Part shown: piece after piece, positions 26,093 to 34,933 of the stretch
Numbering within the stretch: the first letter of the stretch is position 1
Layout: each line of letters begins with the position of its first letter
Origin: Enterobacter sp. Cy-643
GTDB taxonomy: Bacteria > Pseudomonadota > Gammaproteobacteria > Enterobacterales > Enterobacteriaceae
NCBI RefSeq assembly: GCF_011752815.1
Contig: NZ_VWWV01000006.1
Location: forward strand, 62,001 to 126,000
Direction of reading: 5' to 3'
DNA: 64,000 nt
Position numbers and translations under genes: made by a program
The notes under the pieces: generated by a model
What the model was told of the DNA's origin: nothing
What the model saw: the letters and a program-made list of their open reading frames with translations, nothing else
Database searches by the model: none

Positions 26093-26228
26093 ACCCTCAC
26101 CCCGACCCTCTCCCTGAAAGGGCGAGGGAGAAAAACAGAGGCTACTTTGAAATTTTCCCCTTTGGAGGCATAAGTCATCTTCGCTCTTATCCCCTCTCCC
26201 CTTTGGGGAGAGAGTTAGGGTGAGGGGT
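26093..26228. repeat. REP-type palindrome doublet inside the inositol operon
   Basis: A copy at 26093-26130 and an inverted copy at 26190-26228 flank about 60 bases. Outer ends are CCCTCACCCCGACCCTCTCCC and the near complement GAGAGAGTTAGGGTGAGGGG-like sequence. Same family as 12954-13113 and 51449-51560. It lies between iatP and the second dehydrogenase gene, and could protect the upstream message from 3' decay or lower downstream expression. Confidence 0.8.
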
Positions 26229-26233
26229 AATCC

Positions 26234-27262
26234 CTACAGCGCGCCGCGGCGATTCTTAGCGTAGGTATCAAACGCCACCGCCAGCACGATAATCAGCCCG
26301 GTAATGATCTGCTGGTAGTAGGCCGACACGTTCATCAGCACCAGGCCATTAATCAGGATCCCCATGATGATGGCGCCGATGATCGTGCCGCTGATCCGCC
26401 CGTAGCCGCCCATCAGCGATGTCCCACCGATCACCACCGAGGCGATCACGCGCAGCTCGAAGGAGATCCCCGCTACGGCTTCAGCACTGCCCAACCTGGC
26501 GCTGAGCACAAAACCCGCCAGCCCGGCAAGGCAGCCAATTACCACATACACGCTAACCAGCACGCGCCTCACGTTAACCCCGGCGAGGCGAGCCGCTTCC
26601 GGGTTGCCGCCGATGGCATACACAAAGCGCCCCCAGCGAGTTTTATGCAGCGCCAGATAGCCCAGAATGGAGACAATGGCGAAGATCCAGATAGGAATGG
26701 AGATACCGAGCATTTCGCCGCGGCCCCACCAGCGATAACCCGCATCAAACCCGGCGATAGGCGCCCCGTCGTTGATCACCAGCGTCAGGCCGCGCCAGAT
26801 GGTCATCCCGCCCAGGGTAACAATAAATGGTGGCAGGCGTAGGCGAGTGACGCCCAGGCCGTGCAGGAAGCCGATCAGCGTGCCGAGCGCCAGACAAATT
26901 CCCATCCCCAGCAGCCAGCTAAAGCCGCCCCAGGCGTTGGGATCGACGGTGGTAAAGTTGTCGCCCTTGATCACGTAGGCTGCGGTCATGGCGCACACGG
27001 CGAGGATCGAGCCCACCGAGAGATCGATACCCGCCGTGAGAATGACAAAAGTCATGCCCACCGCGATGATCCCGTAGATGGAAACCTCGGTCAGGATGTT
27101 GAAAATATTGCGTTCAGACAGGAAATTGCTGTTCTGCGACTGGAAGAAGATCAGCAGCAGGAACATAAAGATCAGTACCCCGAAACGCTCGAAGAAAGCG
27201 ATCGGATCGAAGCGCGAGGCGCTTTTTGCCGTAGTCTGGGTTTTGGTAATCATCTGCGTCAT
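26234..27262 (-). CDS. iatP: Inositol ABC transporter permease
   Basis: A 342-residue inner-membrane permease of the ribose/xylose (RbsC) class of sugar ABC transporters, with about eight to ten hydrophobic helices. Family motifs include GMTFVILTAGIDLSVGSILAV, the loop GRFVYAIGGNPEAARLAGVNV and GRISGTIIGAIIMGILINGL. It follows the ATP-binding gene by 11 bases and precedes a REP doublet. The symbol follows the Caulobacter IbpA-IatA-IatP inositol system because this gene set sits within iol genes; substrate is inferred from context. Confidence 0.88.
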   Translation of the reverse strand: MTQMITKTQTTAKSASRFDPIAFFERFGVLIFMFLLLIFFQSQNSNFLSERNIFNILTEVSIYGIIAVGMTFVILTAGIDLSVGSILAVCAMTAAYVIKGDNFTTVDPNAWGGFSWLLGMGICLALGTLIGFLHGLGVTRLRLPPFIVTLGGMTIWRGLTLVINDGAPIAGFDAGYRWWGRGEMLGISIPIWIFAIVSILGYLALHKTRWGRFVYAIGGNPEAARLAGVNVRRVLVSVYVVIGCLAGLAGFVLSARLGSAEAVAGISFELRVIASVVIGGTSLMGGYGRISGTIIGAIIMGILINGLVLMNVSAYYQQIITGLIIVLAVAFDTYAKNRRGAL

Positions 27263-27273
27263 GGGCTCCCCCG

Positions 27274-28821
27274 TTATGCGGCGCTTAAGGCGCTATGGTT
27301 GATGGCCATCAGTGTCATCAGCCGTTCTTCGTTGGCTTCATCGCCGTGCAGCTCGCCGGTCACCCGCCCTTCGCTGAGGGTGATTATCCGATCCGACACC
27401 GCGAGAATCTCCGGCAGATCGGAGGAGATCACGATCACCGCCACGCCTCGCTTAGCCATATCAAACAGCACCTGATGCACTTCCGATTTGGTGCCTACGT
27501 CAATACCGCGAGTCGGCTCATCGACGATCAACACCCGTGGATTCAGTGCCATACAGCGCGCCAGGATCACTTTTTGCTGGTTCCCACCGGAGAGCTTGCG
27601 CACCTCCTGCTCGGCGTTGACCATTTTGATTTGCAGCGCCTGCCGGTAGGACTCAATCAGCGCATCTTCTTTGCGCGGGCTGACGAAATAGCGCCAGGTA
27701 AGCAGGGACGAAAGGCTGGACAGTGACAGGTTGTCGCGGATAGACAGGCCCAGCACCGCCCCTTCTTTTTTACGATCTTCCGGCACCAGCGCGATGCCCT
27801 GGTCCAGCGCGTGCATCGGGTTTTGTGGCCGGTAAGGTTTGCCGTCCAGCTCGAAACTGCCGGTGGTGAATTTGTCTGCGCCAAACAGGCAGCGGGCAAC
27901 CTCGGTGCGCCCGGCACCTACCAGCCCGGCGATGCCCAACACTTCTCCGGCGTGCACGTGAAAACTGATGTCTTTCAACGCAATGCCGTGGGGATCAAGC
28001 GGCGGTTTTTCACGGCTCAGACCCTTCACCGCCAGGCGAATGGGCTTGTCTGCATGGTGCGTGAGGCTGGCATCGCGGCGGTTAAACACCACGTCGCGCC
28101 CGACCATCAGGCGGATGATTTGCTCCACGTTGGTGCCCGCCACGTCGCCGGAGCCTGTATAGCGGCCATCCTGGAACACGGTGAAACGGTCACAAAGCTG
28201 GAAGACTTCATGCAGGCGATGGGTGACATAAATAATGCTGACGCCGCGGCCTTTTAGCTCGCGCACCACGCGGTGCAGGCTCTCGACTTCGCTGTCGCTC
28301 AGGGCAGCGGAAGGCTCATCCATAATGATCAGCCGGGCGTTCAGCGTCAGCGCCCTGGCAATCTCAACCATTTGCTGCTGGGCAACGCTCAGGCGAGCTA
28401 CGGCGGTCGTCGGCGCGACGTTGAGCTGCAAATAATCCAGAATGACCTGCGCTTCCTGGTTCACCGCTTTGCTGTCGACAATCAGATTACGGCGGCGCGG
28501 CTCGCGGCCAAGAAACATGTTTTCCGCCACCGTCATATTGGGCAGCAGGTTAAACTCTTGATAAATGGTGATAATGCCCTTGTTCTGGCGCACCACCGGC
28601 GAATCGTCCGCCGAAAGCGTTTCACCGTTAAACCAGATCTCACCGCGCGTTTGCGGCTGCGCCCCGGCCAGCGCCTTCAGCAGCGTGGATTTTCCCGCGC
28701 CGTTTTCCCCCAGCAGGGCATGGATTTCCCCCTGCCCGACGCTGAGCTGCGCGCTGCTTAACGCCCAAACGCCGGAGAAACTCTTCGCCAGGTCGGTCAC
28801 TTTCAGTAAAGGTTGCGACAT
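27274..28821 (-). CDS. iatA: Inositol ABC transporter ATP-binding protein
   Basis: A 515-residue cytoplasmic ATPase with two tandem nucleotide-binding domains, as in RbsA/XylG. The first has Walker A GENGAGKST and signature LSVAQQQMVEIARAL; the second has the usual degenerate P-loop (GLVGAGRTEVARCLFG) and the signature LSGGNQQKVILARC. The start is the ATG at 28821 (MSQPLLKVTDLAKSF); in-frame codons upstream fall inside an ERIC element. It energises import with iatP and ibpA. An ERIC element lies between it and ibpA. Confidence 0.9.
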   Translation of the reverse strand: MSQPLLKVTDLAKSFSGVWALSSAQLSVGQGEIHALLGENGAGKSTLLKALAGAQPQTRGEIWFNGETLSADDSPVVRQNKGIITIYQEFNLLPNMTVAENMFLGREPRRRNLIVDSKAVNQEAQVILDYLQLNVAPTTAVARLSVAQQQMVEIARALTLNARLIIMDEPSAALSDSEVESLHRVVRELKGRGVSIIYVTHRLHEVFQLCDRFTVFQDGRYTGSGDVAGTNVEQIIRLMVGRDVVFNRRDASLTHHADKPIRLAVKGLSREKPPLDPHGIALKDISFHVHAGEVLGIAGLVGAGRTEVARCLFGADKFTTGSFELDGKPYRPQNPMHALDQGIALVPEDRKKEGAVLGLSIRDNLSLSSLSSLLTWRYFVSPRKEDALIESYRQALQIKMVNAEQEVRKLSGGNQQKVILARCMALNPRVLIVDEPTRGIDVGTKSEVHQVLFDMAKRGVAVIVISSDLPEILAVSDRIITLSEGRVTGELHGDEANEERLMTLMAINHSALSAA

Positions 28822-28843
28822 CAGACTGCTCCTCATTTCAGCG

Positions 28844-28970
28844 AATATCCTAGAGATTTCAAGCTGCAGCACGGCGGCAACTGAGGGCATCCCCGGGAGC
28901 ATAGCTAACTATGTGACCGGGGTGCGGGAAGGCAGCCAACACTGCTGCAGCTTGAAGGATGACGGATATT
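28844..28970. repeat. ERIC (enterobacterial repetitive intergenic consensus)
   Basis: A 127-bp imperfect palindrome, the full ERIC length, with ends AATATCC and GGATATT, inner arms TTCAAGCTGCAG and CTGCAGCTTGAA, and the central ERIC-like segment CGGCGGCAACTGAGGGCATC with its complement GGTGCGGGAAGGCAGCCAAC. It overlaps the ibpA stop codon by two bases and lies 23 bases before iatA, so it is transcribed within the operon. Confidence 0.92.
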
Positions 28971-29898
28971 ATTTGCCGGCTTCGCCGATACGCTCTGCCT
29001 GATCGAGGTTATCTTTAGTGATCATCGTCGGCGCGTAATCTGCCCCGGTAATCGCTTTCTTCTCGCGAATGTTAGCCACCAGCTGGCTCATCGCCGTTTT
29101 CACCGCAAAACCAGGGCGCTGATCGGCGGTTGCCGCCAGCCAGCCATCGCGCACGCGGGCCAGCGCTTCCGGCACGGCGTCAAAACCGGTCACCAGCACC
29201 TCACCCGGCTTCATGCCCTGGCCCTGCAGCGCTTCAATCGCACCCAGCGCCATATCATCGTTAGCGGAGAGGATCACCTGAGGCTTTTTCGGCAGAGACG
29301 GCAGAACGCTTTCAACGATGCGCATACCTTCAGAACGCATCCAGTTTCCGGTCTGATCGGCGACGATCTTGTATTTATCGCCTCCGGCTTTCAGGCCGTC
29401 GCGGATCCCTTTGGTACGTTCGATATTGGAAGAGGAGCCTGGCTGCCCGGTCAGCAGCACGATGTCCGCGCCGTCAGGGAATTTGGTTTTCACGAAGTCC
29501 GCCACGGCCTGGCCACCTTTGTAGTTGTTGGCACCAAAGTGCGGTACCGGCTTGTCGCTGGCAACCGAGCGATCCAGGGTTACCACCGGCAGCTTAGCGT
29601 CCTGAATTTCCCCTACCGCGCTCGACACGGCGTTAACGTCGTTTGGCGAAACGATAAATCCCTGTGCGCCGCGAGTAATGGCGTTTTCCAGGTCCGCGAC
29701 TTGCTTAGGAGAACTGCCCTGGCTGTCGAGAACCTGCAGCTTGACGCCCATCTCTTTGGCGGCCTGCACGGCGGTGCGCTGCATATGCACTTCAAACGGC
29801 ATTGCAAGGTTTGGGGTGCTAAACACAATCTGTTCGTTTTCGGCCAGCGCCGGAGCCGTGGTCAGGGCGATGAGGGCGGCAAGGATCAGCTTTTTCAT
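28969..29898 (-). CDS. ibpA: Periplasmic inositol-binding protein
   Basis: A 309-residue periplasmic sugar-binding protein of the ribose-binding (RbsB) family. The signal peptide MKKLILAALIALTTAPALA ends at residue 19. The two-lobed fold shows SPNDVNAVSSAVGEIQDAKLPVVTLD in the first lobe and VILSANDDMALGAIEALQGQG in the second. It captures the substrate for IatA/IatP. Its stop is inside the end of the ERIC element. It follows iolG by 35 bases. Inositol as substrate is inferred from the cluster. Confidence 0.9.
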   Translation of the reverse strand: MKKLILAALIALTTAPALAENEQIVFSTPNLAMPFEVHMQRTAVQAAKEMGVKLQVLDSQGSSPKQVADLENAITRGAQGFIVSPNDVNAVSSAVGEIQDAKLPVVTLDRSVASDKPVPHFGANNYKGGQAVADFVKTKFPDGADIVLLTGQPGSSSNIERTKGIRDGLKAGGDKYKIVADQTGNWMRSEGMRIVESVLPSLPKKPQVILSANDDMALGAIEALQGQGMKPGEVLVTGFDAVPEALARVRDGWLAATADQRPGFAVKTAMSQLVANIREKKAITGADYAPTMITKDNLDQAERIGEAGK

Positions 29899-29933
29899 TG
29901 TTATCTCTCTTCTATATGTAGGGTCTTCGGAGG

Positions 29934-30920
29934 TTACAAAGCAACTTCGCGCTGGCTACGCAGTGACTCCAGCGCCTTGTCGGCCAGGTACAGGGCGCGT
30001 TCACCGTCATCGCCGCTGCACTCGGGTTTGGCCTCGCCGCGCAGGACGGCAACAAAGTGCTGCCATTCGGCGGCATAGGCATCTTTGTAGCGCTGGAGGA
30101 AGAAGTGTTCTGGCAACGCGCTGGTATTCCCACCGTCGCCGAAGAATTGAACCTGGTTTTCCAGGATATTGCCTGCCGTAAGCAGTCCCTTAGCGCCGTG
30201 CAGTTCCAGACGCTGGTCGTAGCCATAGGCCGAGCGGCGGCTGTTAACAATGGTCGCCAGCGCGCCGGAGGCATATTTCAGGACGATAAAAGCGGTGTCG
30301 ATGTCACCCGCTTCGCCAATCGCCGGATCCACCAGATTGCTGCCCTGGGCATACACGGTCACCGGCTCTTCGCCCATGATGAAGCGAGCCATATCAAAGT
30401 CGTGGATGGTCATGTCGCGGAACATACCGCCGGAGACACGCACATATTCAGCGGGCGGCGGCGACGGGTCGCGGGAGATAATCACCAGCGATTCCGGCGT
30501 GCCTATCCGCCCCTGCAGCGCTTCGTTTTTCAGTTTGCGGAACTGCGGATCAAAGCGGCGGTTAAAGCCGATAAACAGCGGCACGTTATGTTCTTTCACT
30601 ACTTTCAGGCAGTCACGCACGCGGGCCAGATCCAGGTGTACCGGCTTTTCGCAGAAAATCGCTTTGCCGTGTCTGGCGGCAAGCTCAATCAGGTCGGCGT
30701 GAGTATCGGTCGCCGAGGCAATCAGAACGGCATGAACCTCCGGGTCATTCATCGCCTGGGCAACGCTCTGCTGACGCGCCTGGTATTTTTCGGCAATGCG
30801 CGCGGCGTTTTCTGCATTAGGGTCGACGACGGACCAAAGGGTGGAATGGGGATGGGCGGCAATATTGGCGGCGTGGATTTGGCCGATACGGCCTGCGCCC
30901 AGTAAAGCAATGTTAAACAT
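29934..30920 (-). CDS. iolG: Inositol 2-dehydrogenase IolG
   Basis: NAD-dependent oxidation of myo-inositol to 2-keto-myo-inositol, the first catabolic step. 328 residues, the usual size for IolG/Idh. The Rossmann motif is LLGAGRIGQIHAANIA (about 6-21), the family motif EKPVHLD follows at about residue 92, and the catalytic pair falls in RDMTIHDFDMARF. Of the two Gfo/Idh genes here, this one has the typical IolG N-terminus and sits first in the operon directly behind a promoter region with IolR-like motifs. Confidence 0.93.
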   Translation of the reverse strand: MFNIALLGAGRIGQIHAANIAAHPHSTLWSVVDPNAENAARIAEKYQARQQSVAQAMNDPEVHAVLIASATDTHADLIELAARHGKAIFCEKPVHLDLARVRDCLKVVKEHNVPLFIGFNRRFDPQFRKLKNEALQGRIGTPESLVIISRDPSPPPAEYVRVSGGMFRDMTIHDFDMARFIMGEEPVTVYAQGSNLVDPAIGEAGDIDTAFIVLKYASGALATIVNSRRSAYGYDQRLELHGAKGLLTAGNILENQVQFFGDGGNTSALPEHFFLQRYKDAYAAEWQHFVAVLRGEAKPECSGDDGERALYLADKALESLRSQREVAL

Positions 30921-31238
30921 GGCGGCTCCCGAAAGTGGTGATGCAGTAGGGTCATGAGCCGGGTCTTCCGGCTTTCACATGCGGCTGAATAACGACGCCT
31001 TAAATAAAACATTTATTTCATTTTAATGCAGAGTGAAAGTTTCATTTTTGCGCAGAGGTTAACATTTTGATAATTTATCGGCTGTGTTTTGTTAGCAAAA
31101 TCACAACGCCGAATGAATTAAAACCTTCACAGAGAAGGGATTTGAGAAGGAGCGCGCGCCCATGCTCCAGCCCGAGAAGAGAAGAAGGCCGAAATGAAAT
31201 AAACATTCCGCCAGATAGTCCAGCGGAATGCTAAAAGG
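30921..31238. promoter_or_regulatory. iolG promoter region with putative IolR site
   Basis: 318 bases without a gene, between the iolD stop and the iolG start. A TGAAATAAATGTTTT motif (read on the minus strand, about 31008-31023) lies roughly 90 bases upstream of iolG and resembles motifs before iolA. A second sequence, AAAAATGAAAC (minus strand, about 31038-31049), recurs before iolA/iolR. These are candidate operators of the RpiR-type regulator IolR; binding is inferred. Confidence 0.6.
31192..31230 (-). terminator. Terminator after iolD
   Basis: On the minus strand, CATTCCGC pairs with GCGGAATG around an 11-base loop and is followed by the T-rich stretch TTTATTTCATTTC, 9 bases beyond the iolD stop. 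The T-rich tail also resembles the IolR-like motif, so that match cannot be counted as an independent operator. Confidence 0.75.
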
Positions 31239-33167
31239 TTAGTACTGACGGGCGTTTTTGAGCTTAGCGGCGGTTTGTTCAGCGGCATCGGCCACCGCGC
31301 TCGAGCGAGAAACCTGAGCGTCTCCGGTACGCCACCAGGCTTGGTAGTCGTGCGTCATCGTTTTAGGCAGCACTTTGATATCCAGCAGCGTTGGCCCGGG
31401 TTCCCGACGAGATGCCTCCAGCGCGGCCAGCAGCTCAGCCTCGCTATTGACCCGCCAGGATTTACAGCCATAGCTTTCGGCATTTTGCGCAAAATCAACC
31501 TTCACCAGCGGGCCATCCAGCCTGCCGCTGTGCGGGTTCCGGTGGCGGTTTTCAGTACCAAAACTGCCCATCCCGTGGCCCATCTGCAGGTTATTGATGC
31601 AGCCGAACCCGGCGTTATCGAACAGCAGAATGGTGATTTTTATCCCTTCCTGCACGGCGGTTTGCAGCTCGGAATGCAGCATCAGGTATGAACCGTCTCC
31701 CACCATCGCATACACCGGCTGCTGCGGCTTCGCGAGCTTTGCCCCTACCGCCGCGGCTATCTCGTAACCCATGCACGAGTAACCGTATTCCAGATGATAG
31801 CTGTCCGGCGTTTTTACCTGCCACAGGCGCTGTAAATCCCCCGGCAGCGATCCCGCCGCGCCCACCACGATAGCGTCATCTTCAATGTGCTGATTCACCA
31901 GGCCCAGCACGCGGGTTTGGGTTAATGAGGTGCCTAACTCGCGGCTGTATTCCCGCAACGTTTCGTCCAGATGACCCGCCACTTCCGGGGCTTCTCCAGC
32001 CTGCCATTGCCGCGTCCACAGCCGCTGGCACTCGTCACGCCAGGCCGCTTTAGCGTCGGCTGCCTCATTCTGCCAGGCAGCGCGATAGCCAGCCTGATGC
32101 AGCCCGGCAGTCAACTGCTCAAGTCCTGTTCGAGCATCGGCCACCAGCGGCGTGGCGTCCAGCTTCAGGGCATCAAATTCGGCCACGTTCAGCAGCAGGA
32201 AGTCGGCCTCCGGTGAGAACAGCGATTTAGAGCCGGTGGTAAAATCGGTCAGCCGGGTGCCCACTCCAATAATCAAATCGGCCTGCGGGGCCAGCAGATT
32301 AGCCGCCAGACCTCCCGTCACGCCCAGACCGCCCAGATTAAGTGAGTGCTCGCTAACAATCGCACCTTTTCCGGCCTGGGTTTCCGCAAACGGCAGCCTG
32401 AAGCGTTCCACAAAATCCTGAAAGGCCTGATGCGCGCCGGAATAGCGAACCCCGCCGCCGCAGATCGCCAGCGGGCGACGCTTGCCAGCAATCAGTTTTA
32501 GCGCAGCCTGCAGGCGGTTTTCATCCGGTGGACGTCGCTCGATATGGTGCACCCGCCGGGCAAAGAAGCTTTGTGGGTAATCCCAGGCTTCACCCTGCAC
32601 GTCCTGCGGCAGGCAAATCGTGACCGCACCGGTTTCTGCAGGGTTAGTAAGCACTCGCATAGCGCTAATCATGGCGCTCATCAGCTGTTCCGGGCGGTTG
32701 ATTCTGTCCCAGTAGCGGGACACCGGCCGGAAGCAGTCGTTGGTGCTGATGCTGAGGTCGTGATACTGCTCGATTTGCTGGAGCACCGGATCCGGCTGGC
32801 GGCTGGCGTAAATGTCGCCGGGCAAGAGCAGGAGCGGAATGCGGTTGGCGGTGGCCGTTGCGGCCGCGGTCACCATATTGGCAGCCCCCGGCCCCACGGA
32901 TGAGGTCACGGCATAGATGCGCTGCCGCCGATGCTGTTTAGCGAAACCGGTGGCGATATGCGCCATACCCTGCTCGTTACAGCCCTGATGCACCTTCAGG
33001 TGGCCGGGATCCTCCTCCAGCGCCTGCCCAAGGCCGAGCACGTTCCCGTGCCCGAAAATGGTCAGAACACCTTCAACAAAGGGCTGTTCCTGCCCGTCGA
33101 TTTCAACGTACTGCTGGTTTAAAAACCTGACCAGCGCCTGCGCCATGGTCATGCGTTGTGTGGTCAT
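31239..33167 (-). CDS. iolD: Trihydroxycyclohexane-1,2-dione hydrolase IolD
   Basis: Thiamine-diphosphate enzyme that opens the ring of 3D-(3,5/4)-trihydroxycyclohexane-1,2-dione to 5-deoxy-glucuronate. 642 residues, typical length. The N-terminal TPP pyrimidine-binding domain has [14 protein letters not shown] and [18 protein letters not shown]; the C-terminal domain has the TPP-binding motif starting [11 protein letters not shown] and closing with [15 protein letters not shown]. Acetolactate-synthase relatives are ruled out by the IolD-specific [13 protein letters not shown] segment and context. It follows iolA by 11 bases. Confidence 0.95.
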   Translation of the reverse strand: MTTQRMTMAQALVRFLNQQYVEIDGQEQPFVEGVLTIFGHGNVLGLGQALEEDPGHLKVHQGCNEQGMAHIATGFAKQHRRQRIYAVTSSVGPGAANMVTAAATATANRIPLLLLPGDIYASRQPDPVLQQIEQYHDLSISTNDCFRPVSRYWDRINRPEQLMSAMISAMRVLTNPAETGAVTICLPQDVQGEAWDYPQSFFARRVHHIERRPPDENRLQAALKLIAGKRRPLAICGGGVRYSGAHQAFQDFVERFRLPFAETQAGKGAIVSEHSLNLGGLGVTGGLAANLLAPQADLIIGVGTRLTDFTTGSKSLFSPEADFLLLNVAEFDALKLDATPLVADARTGLEQLTAGLHQAGYRAAWQNEAADAKAAWRDECQRLWTRQWQAGEAPEVAGHLDETLREYSRELGTSLTQTRVLGLVNQHIEDDAIVVGAAGSLPGDLQRLWQVKTPDSYHLEYGYSCMGYEIAAAVGAKLAKPQQPVYAMVGDGSYLMLHSELQTAVQEGIKITILLFDNAGFGCINNLQMGHGMGSFGTENRHRNPHSGRLDGPLVKVDFAQNAESYGCKSWRVNSEAELLAALEASRREPGPTLLDIKVLPKTMTHDYQAWWRTGDAQVSRSSAVADAAEQTAAKLKNARQY

Positions 33168-33178
33168 CTTTTATCCCC

Positions 33179-34684
33179 TTAGCCCAGCGTCGGCATCGAG
33201 AACGCTGACCCTTGCTGATGGCTGTTTTCCGGCCAGCGGGCGGTGACGGTTTTCATGCGCGTGTAGAAACGCACGCCGTCGCTGCCGTGCACGTTCAGCG
33301 GCCCAAAGATAGAACGTTTCCAGCCGCCAAAGCTATGGAAAGCCATTGGTACAGGAATGGGCACGTTCACCCCAACCATGCCCACCAGGACTTCTTCGGT
33401 GAAGCGCCTTGCGGTACCGCCGTCGCGGGTAAAAATCGCCGTGCCGTTGCCGTATTCATGTTGGTTGATCAGCGCCAGTGCGCTGGCATAATCCGGTACG
33501 CGCACTACGCTCAGCACCGGGCCGAAGATCTCTTCTTTATAGATGGTCATCTCCGGCGTGACATGGTCAAACAGCGTTGGGCCAACAAAGTAGCCACCTT
33601 CGTGGCCTGCCAGCCTGAGGCCCCGGCCATCCACGCGCAGCGTCGCGCCCTGCTGCTCTCCGCTATCAATATAGCCCAGCACTTTGGCCCGGTGCGGCGC
33701 GGAAATCAGCGGCCCCATTTCGTTTTCCGGTTCCTGCCCAAGGCCTGGCCCAACGCGCAGCGTAGCGAGCTGTTTTTCCAGCCCCGCGCATAGCGCATCG
33801 GCGGTTTCATCCCCTACGGCGACCACCACCGAAAGCGCCATGCAGCGTTCTCCGGCGGCACCAAAAGCCGCCCCCATGATGGCGTTAGTCGCCATGTCCA
33901 GATCGGCATCCGGCATCAAAATGCAGTGGTTTTTCGCCCCGCCCAGCGCCTGGCAGCGCTTGCCGTGGGCAGAGGCGGTCTGGTAGATATACTCGGCGAT
34001 CGGCGTCGAGCCGACAAAGCTGACGGCCTGCACCCTTGGGTCGGTCAACAATACGTCCACCGCTTCTTTATCGCCCTGTACCACGTTGAAGACGCCGTCC
34101 GGCAGCCCCGCCTCTTTCAGCAACTGAGCCAGTCGCAGCGACAGCGACGGATCTTTTTCCGACGGCTTGAGAACAAAGGTATTCCCGGTCGCCAGCGCGA
34201 TAGGGAACATCCACATCGGCACCATCGCCGGGAAGTTAAACGGCGTGATCCCCGCGCAAACGCCAAGCGGCTGCATCAGAGAATGGCTATCGACGCCCGT
34301 TCCCACGTTGGCCGAATGCTCGCCCTTTTGCAGATGCGGAATGCCGCAGGCGAATTCCACCACTTCAAGGCCGCGGGTCAGCTCGCCCACTGCGTCAGAA
34401 TAGACTTTCCCGTGCTCTTCGCTGATGAGCTTTGCCAGGCCGTCCATGTGTTCCTCAAGCAGGCTTTTAAAGCGGAACATCACGCGGGCGCGCTTAAGCG
34501 GAGACTGGCGAGCCCAGCCCGGAAACGCTTGCTGGGCAGCGGCAATGGCCTGCTCCGTCTGCCTTGCCGTGCTCATCGCGACCTGACGGATCTGCGTGCC
34601 GGTCGCCGGATTGAAGATCGCCTGTACTCGCTGGCCTTCGCCCGCGACGCATTCACCGTGGATAAAATTCGCTACCGTCTCCAT
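33179..34684 (-). CDS. iolA: CoA-acylating methylmalonate-semialdehyde dehydrogenase IolA
   Basis: Converts malonate semialdehyde (or methylmalonate semialdehyde) with NAD and CoA to acetyl-CoA (propionyl-CoA) and CO2, the last inositol step. 501 residues. The aldehyde dehydrogenase fold shows the NAD-binding segment FVGSTPIAEYIYQTASA and catalytic cysteine in GERCMALSV; MMSDH-type features include ALGGAKNHCILMPDAD. The ATG at 34684 (METVANFIHGE) is chosen by family alignment; the frame is open 20 codons further into the promoter. First gene of iolA-iolD, divergent from iolR. Confidence 0.95.
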   Translation of the reverse strand: METVANFIHGECVAGEGQRVQAIFNPATGTQIRQVAMSTARQTEQAIAAAQQAFPGWARQSPLKRARVMFRFKSLLEEHMDGLAKLISEEHGKVYSDAVGELTRGLEVVEFACGIPHLQKGEHSANVGTGVDSHSLMQPLGVCAGITPFNFPAMVPMWMFPIALATGNTFVLKPSEKDPSLSLRLAQLLKEAGLPDGVFNVVQGDKEAVDVLLTDPRVQAVSFVGSTPIAEYIYQTASAHGKRCQALGGAKNHCILMPDADLDMATNAIMGAAFGAAGERCMALSVVVAVGDETADALCAGLEKQLATLRVGPGLGQEPENEMGPLISAPHRAKVLGYIDSGEQQGATLRVDGRGLRLAGHEGGYFVGPTLFDHVTPEMTIYKEEIFGPVLSVVRVPDYASALALINQHEYGNGTAIFTRDGGTARRFTEEVLVGMVGVNVPIPVPMAFHSFGGWKRSIFGPLNVHGSDGVRFYTRMKTVTARWPENSHQQGSAFSMPTLG

Positions 34685-34933
34685 CTCTGGCCTCTTGCTG
34701 TTAGGGTTGTCTCCCGAACACTGTATATGAAACAAACATTCCATTTTAAGTTGAAATAAAATAAATGTTGATTATTGTGATCAACACTTCGTTTTTATGT
34801 TAACTCGCAGAATGCGGCGTCAAGACTTAGAAGCCAGCGGCGTTTCAGCCCCCGCCAGTTTTGGTGCATCTGTTTCATTTTTGGCGGTACTACGCTTAAA
34901 TACGTTTCAGCAACTACTTTTGAGGATGGCAAA
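34685..34933. promoter_or_regulatory. iolA/iolR divergent promoter region with repeated motif
   Basis: 249 bases between divergent iolA and iolR. TGAAACAAACATTCC (34728-34742) and TTGAAATAAAATAAATGTT (about 34751-34769) resemble each other and the site before iolG. On the opposite strand AAAAATGAAAC (about 34873-34883) matches a site before iolG. These are candidate IolR operators that would control both directions. Motif recurrence is seen; binding is inferred. Confidence 0.6.

Noticed and set aside
31191..31210. Third IolR-like motif GAAATGAAATAAACATTCC after iolD
   Set aside because: It coincides with the T-rich tail of the iolD terminator, so the resemblance can be explained without an operator.
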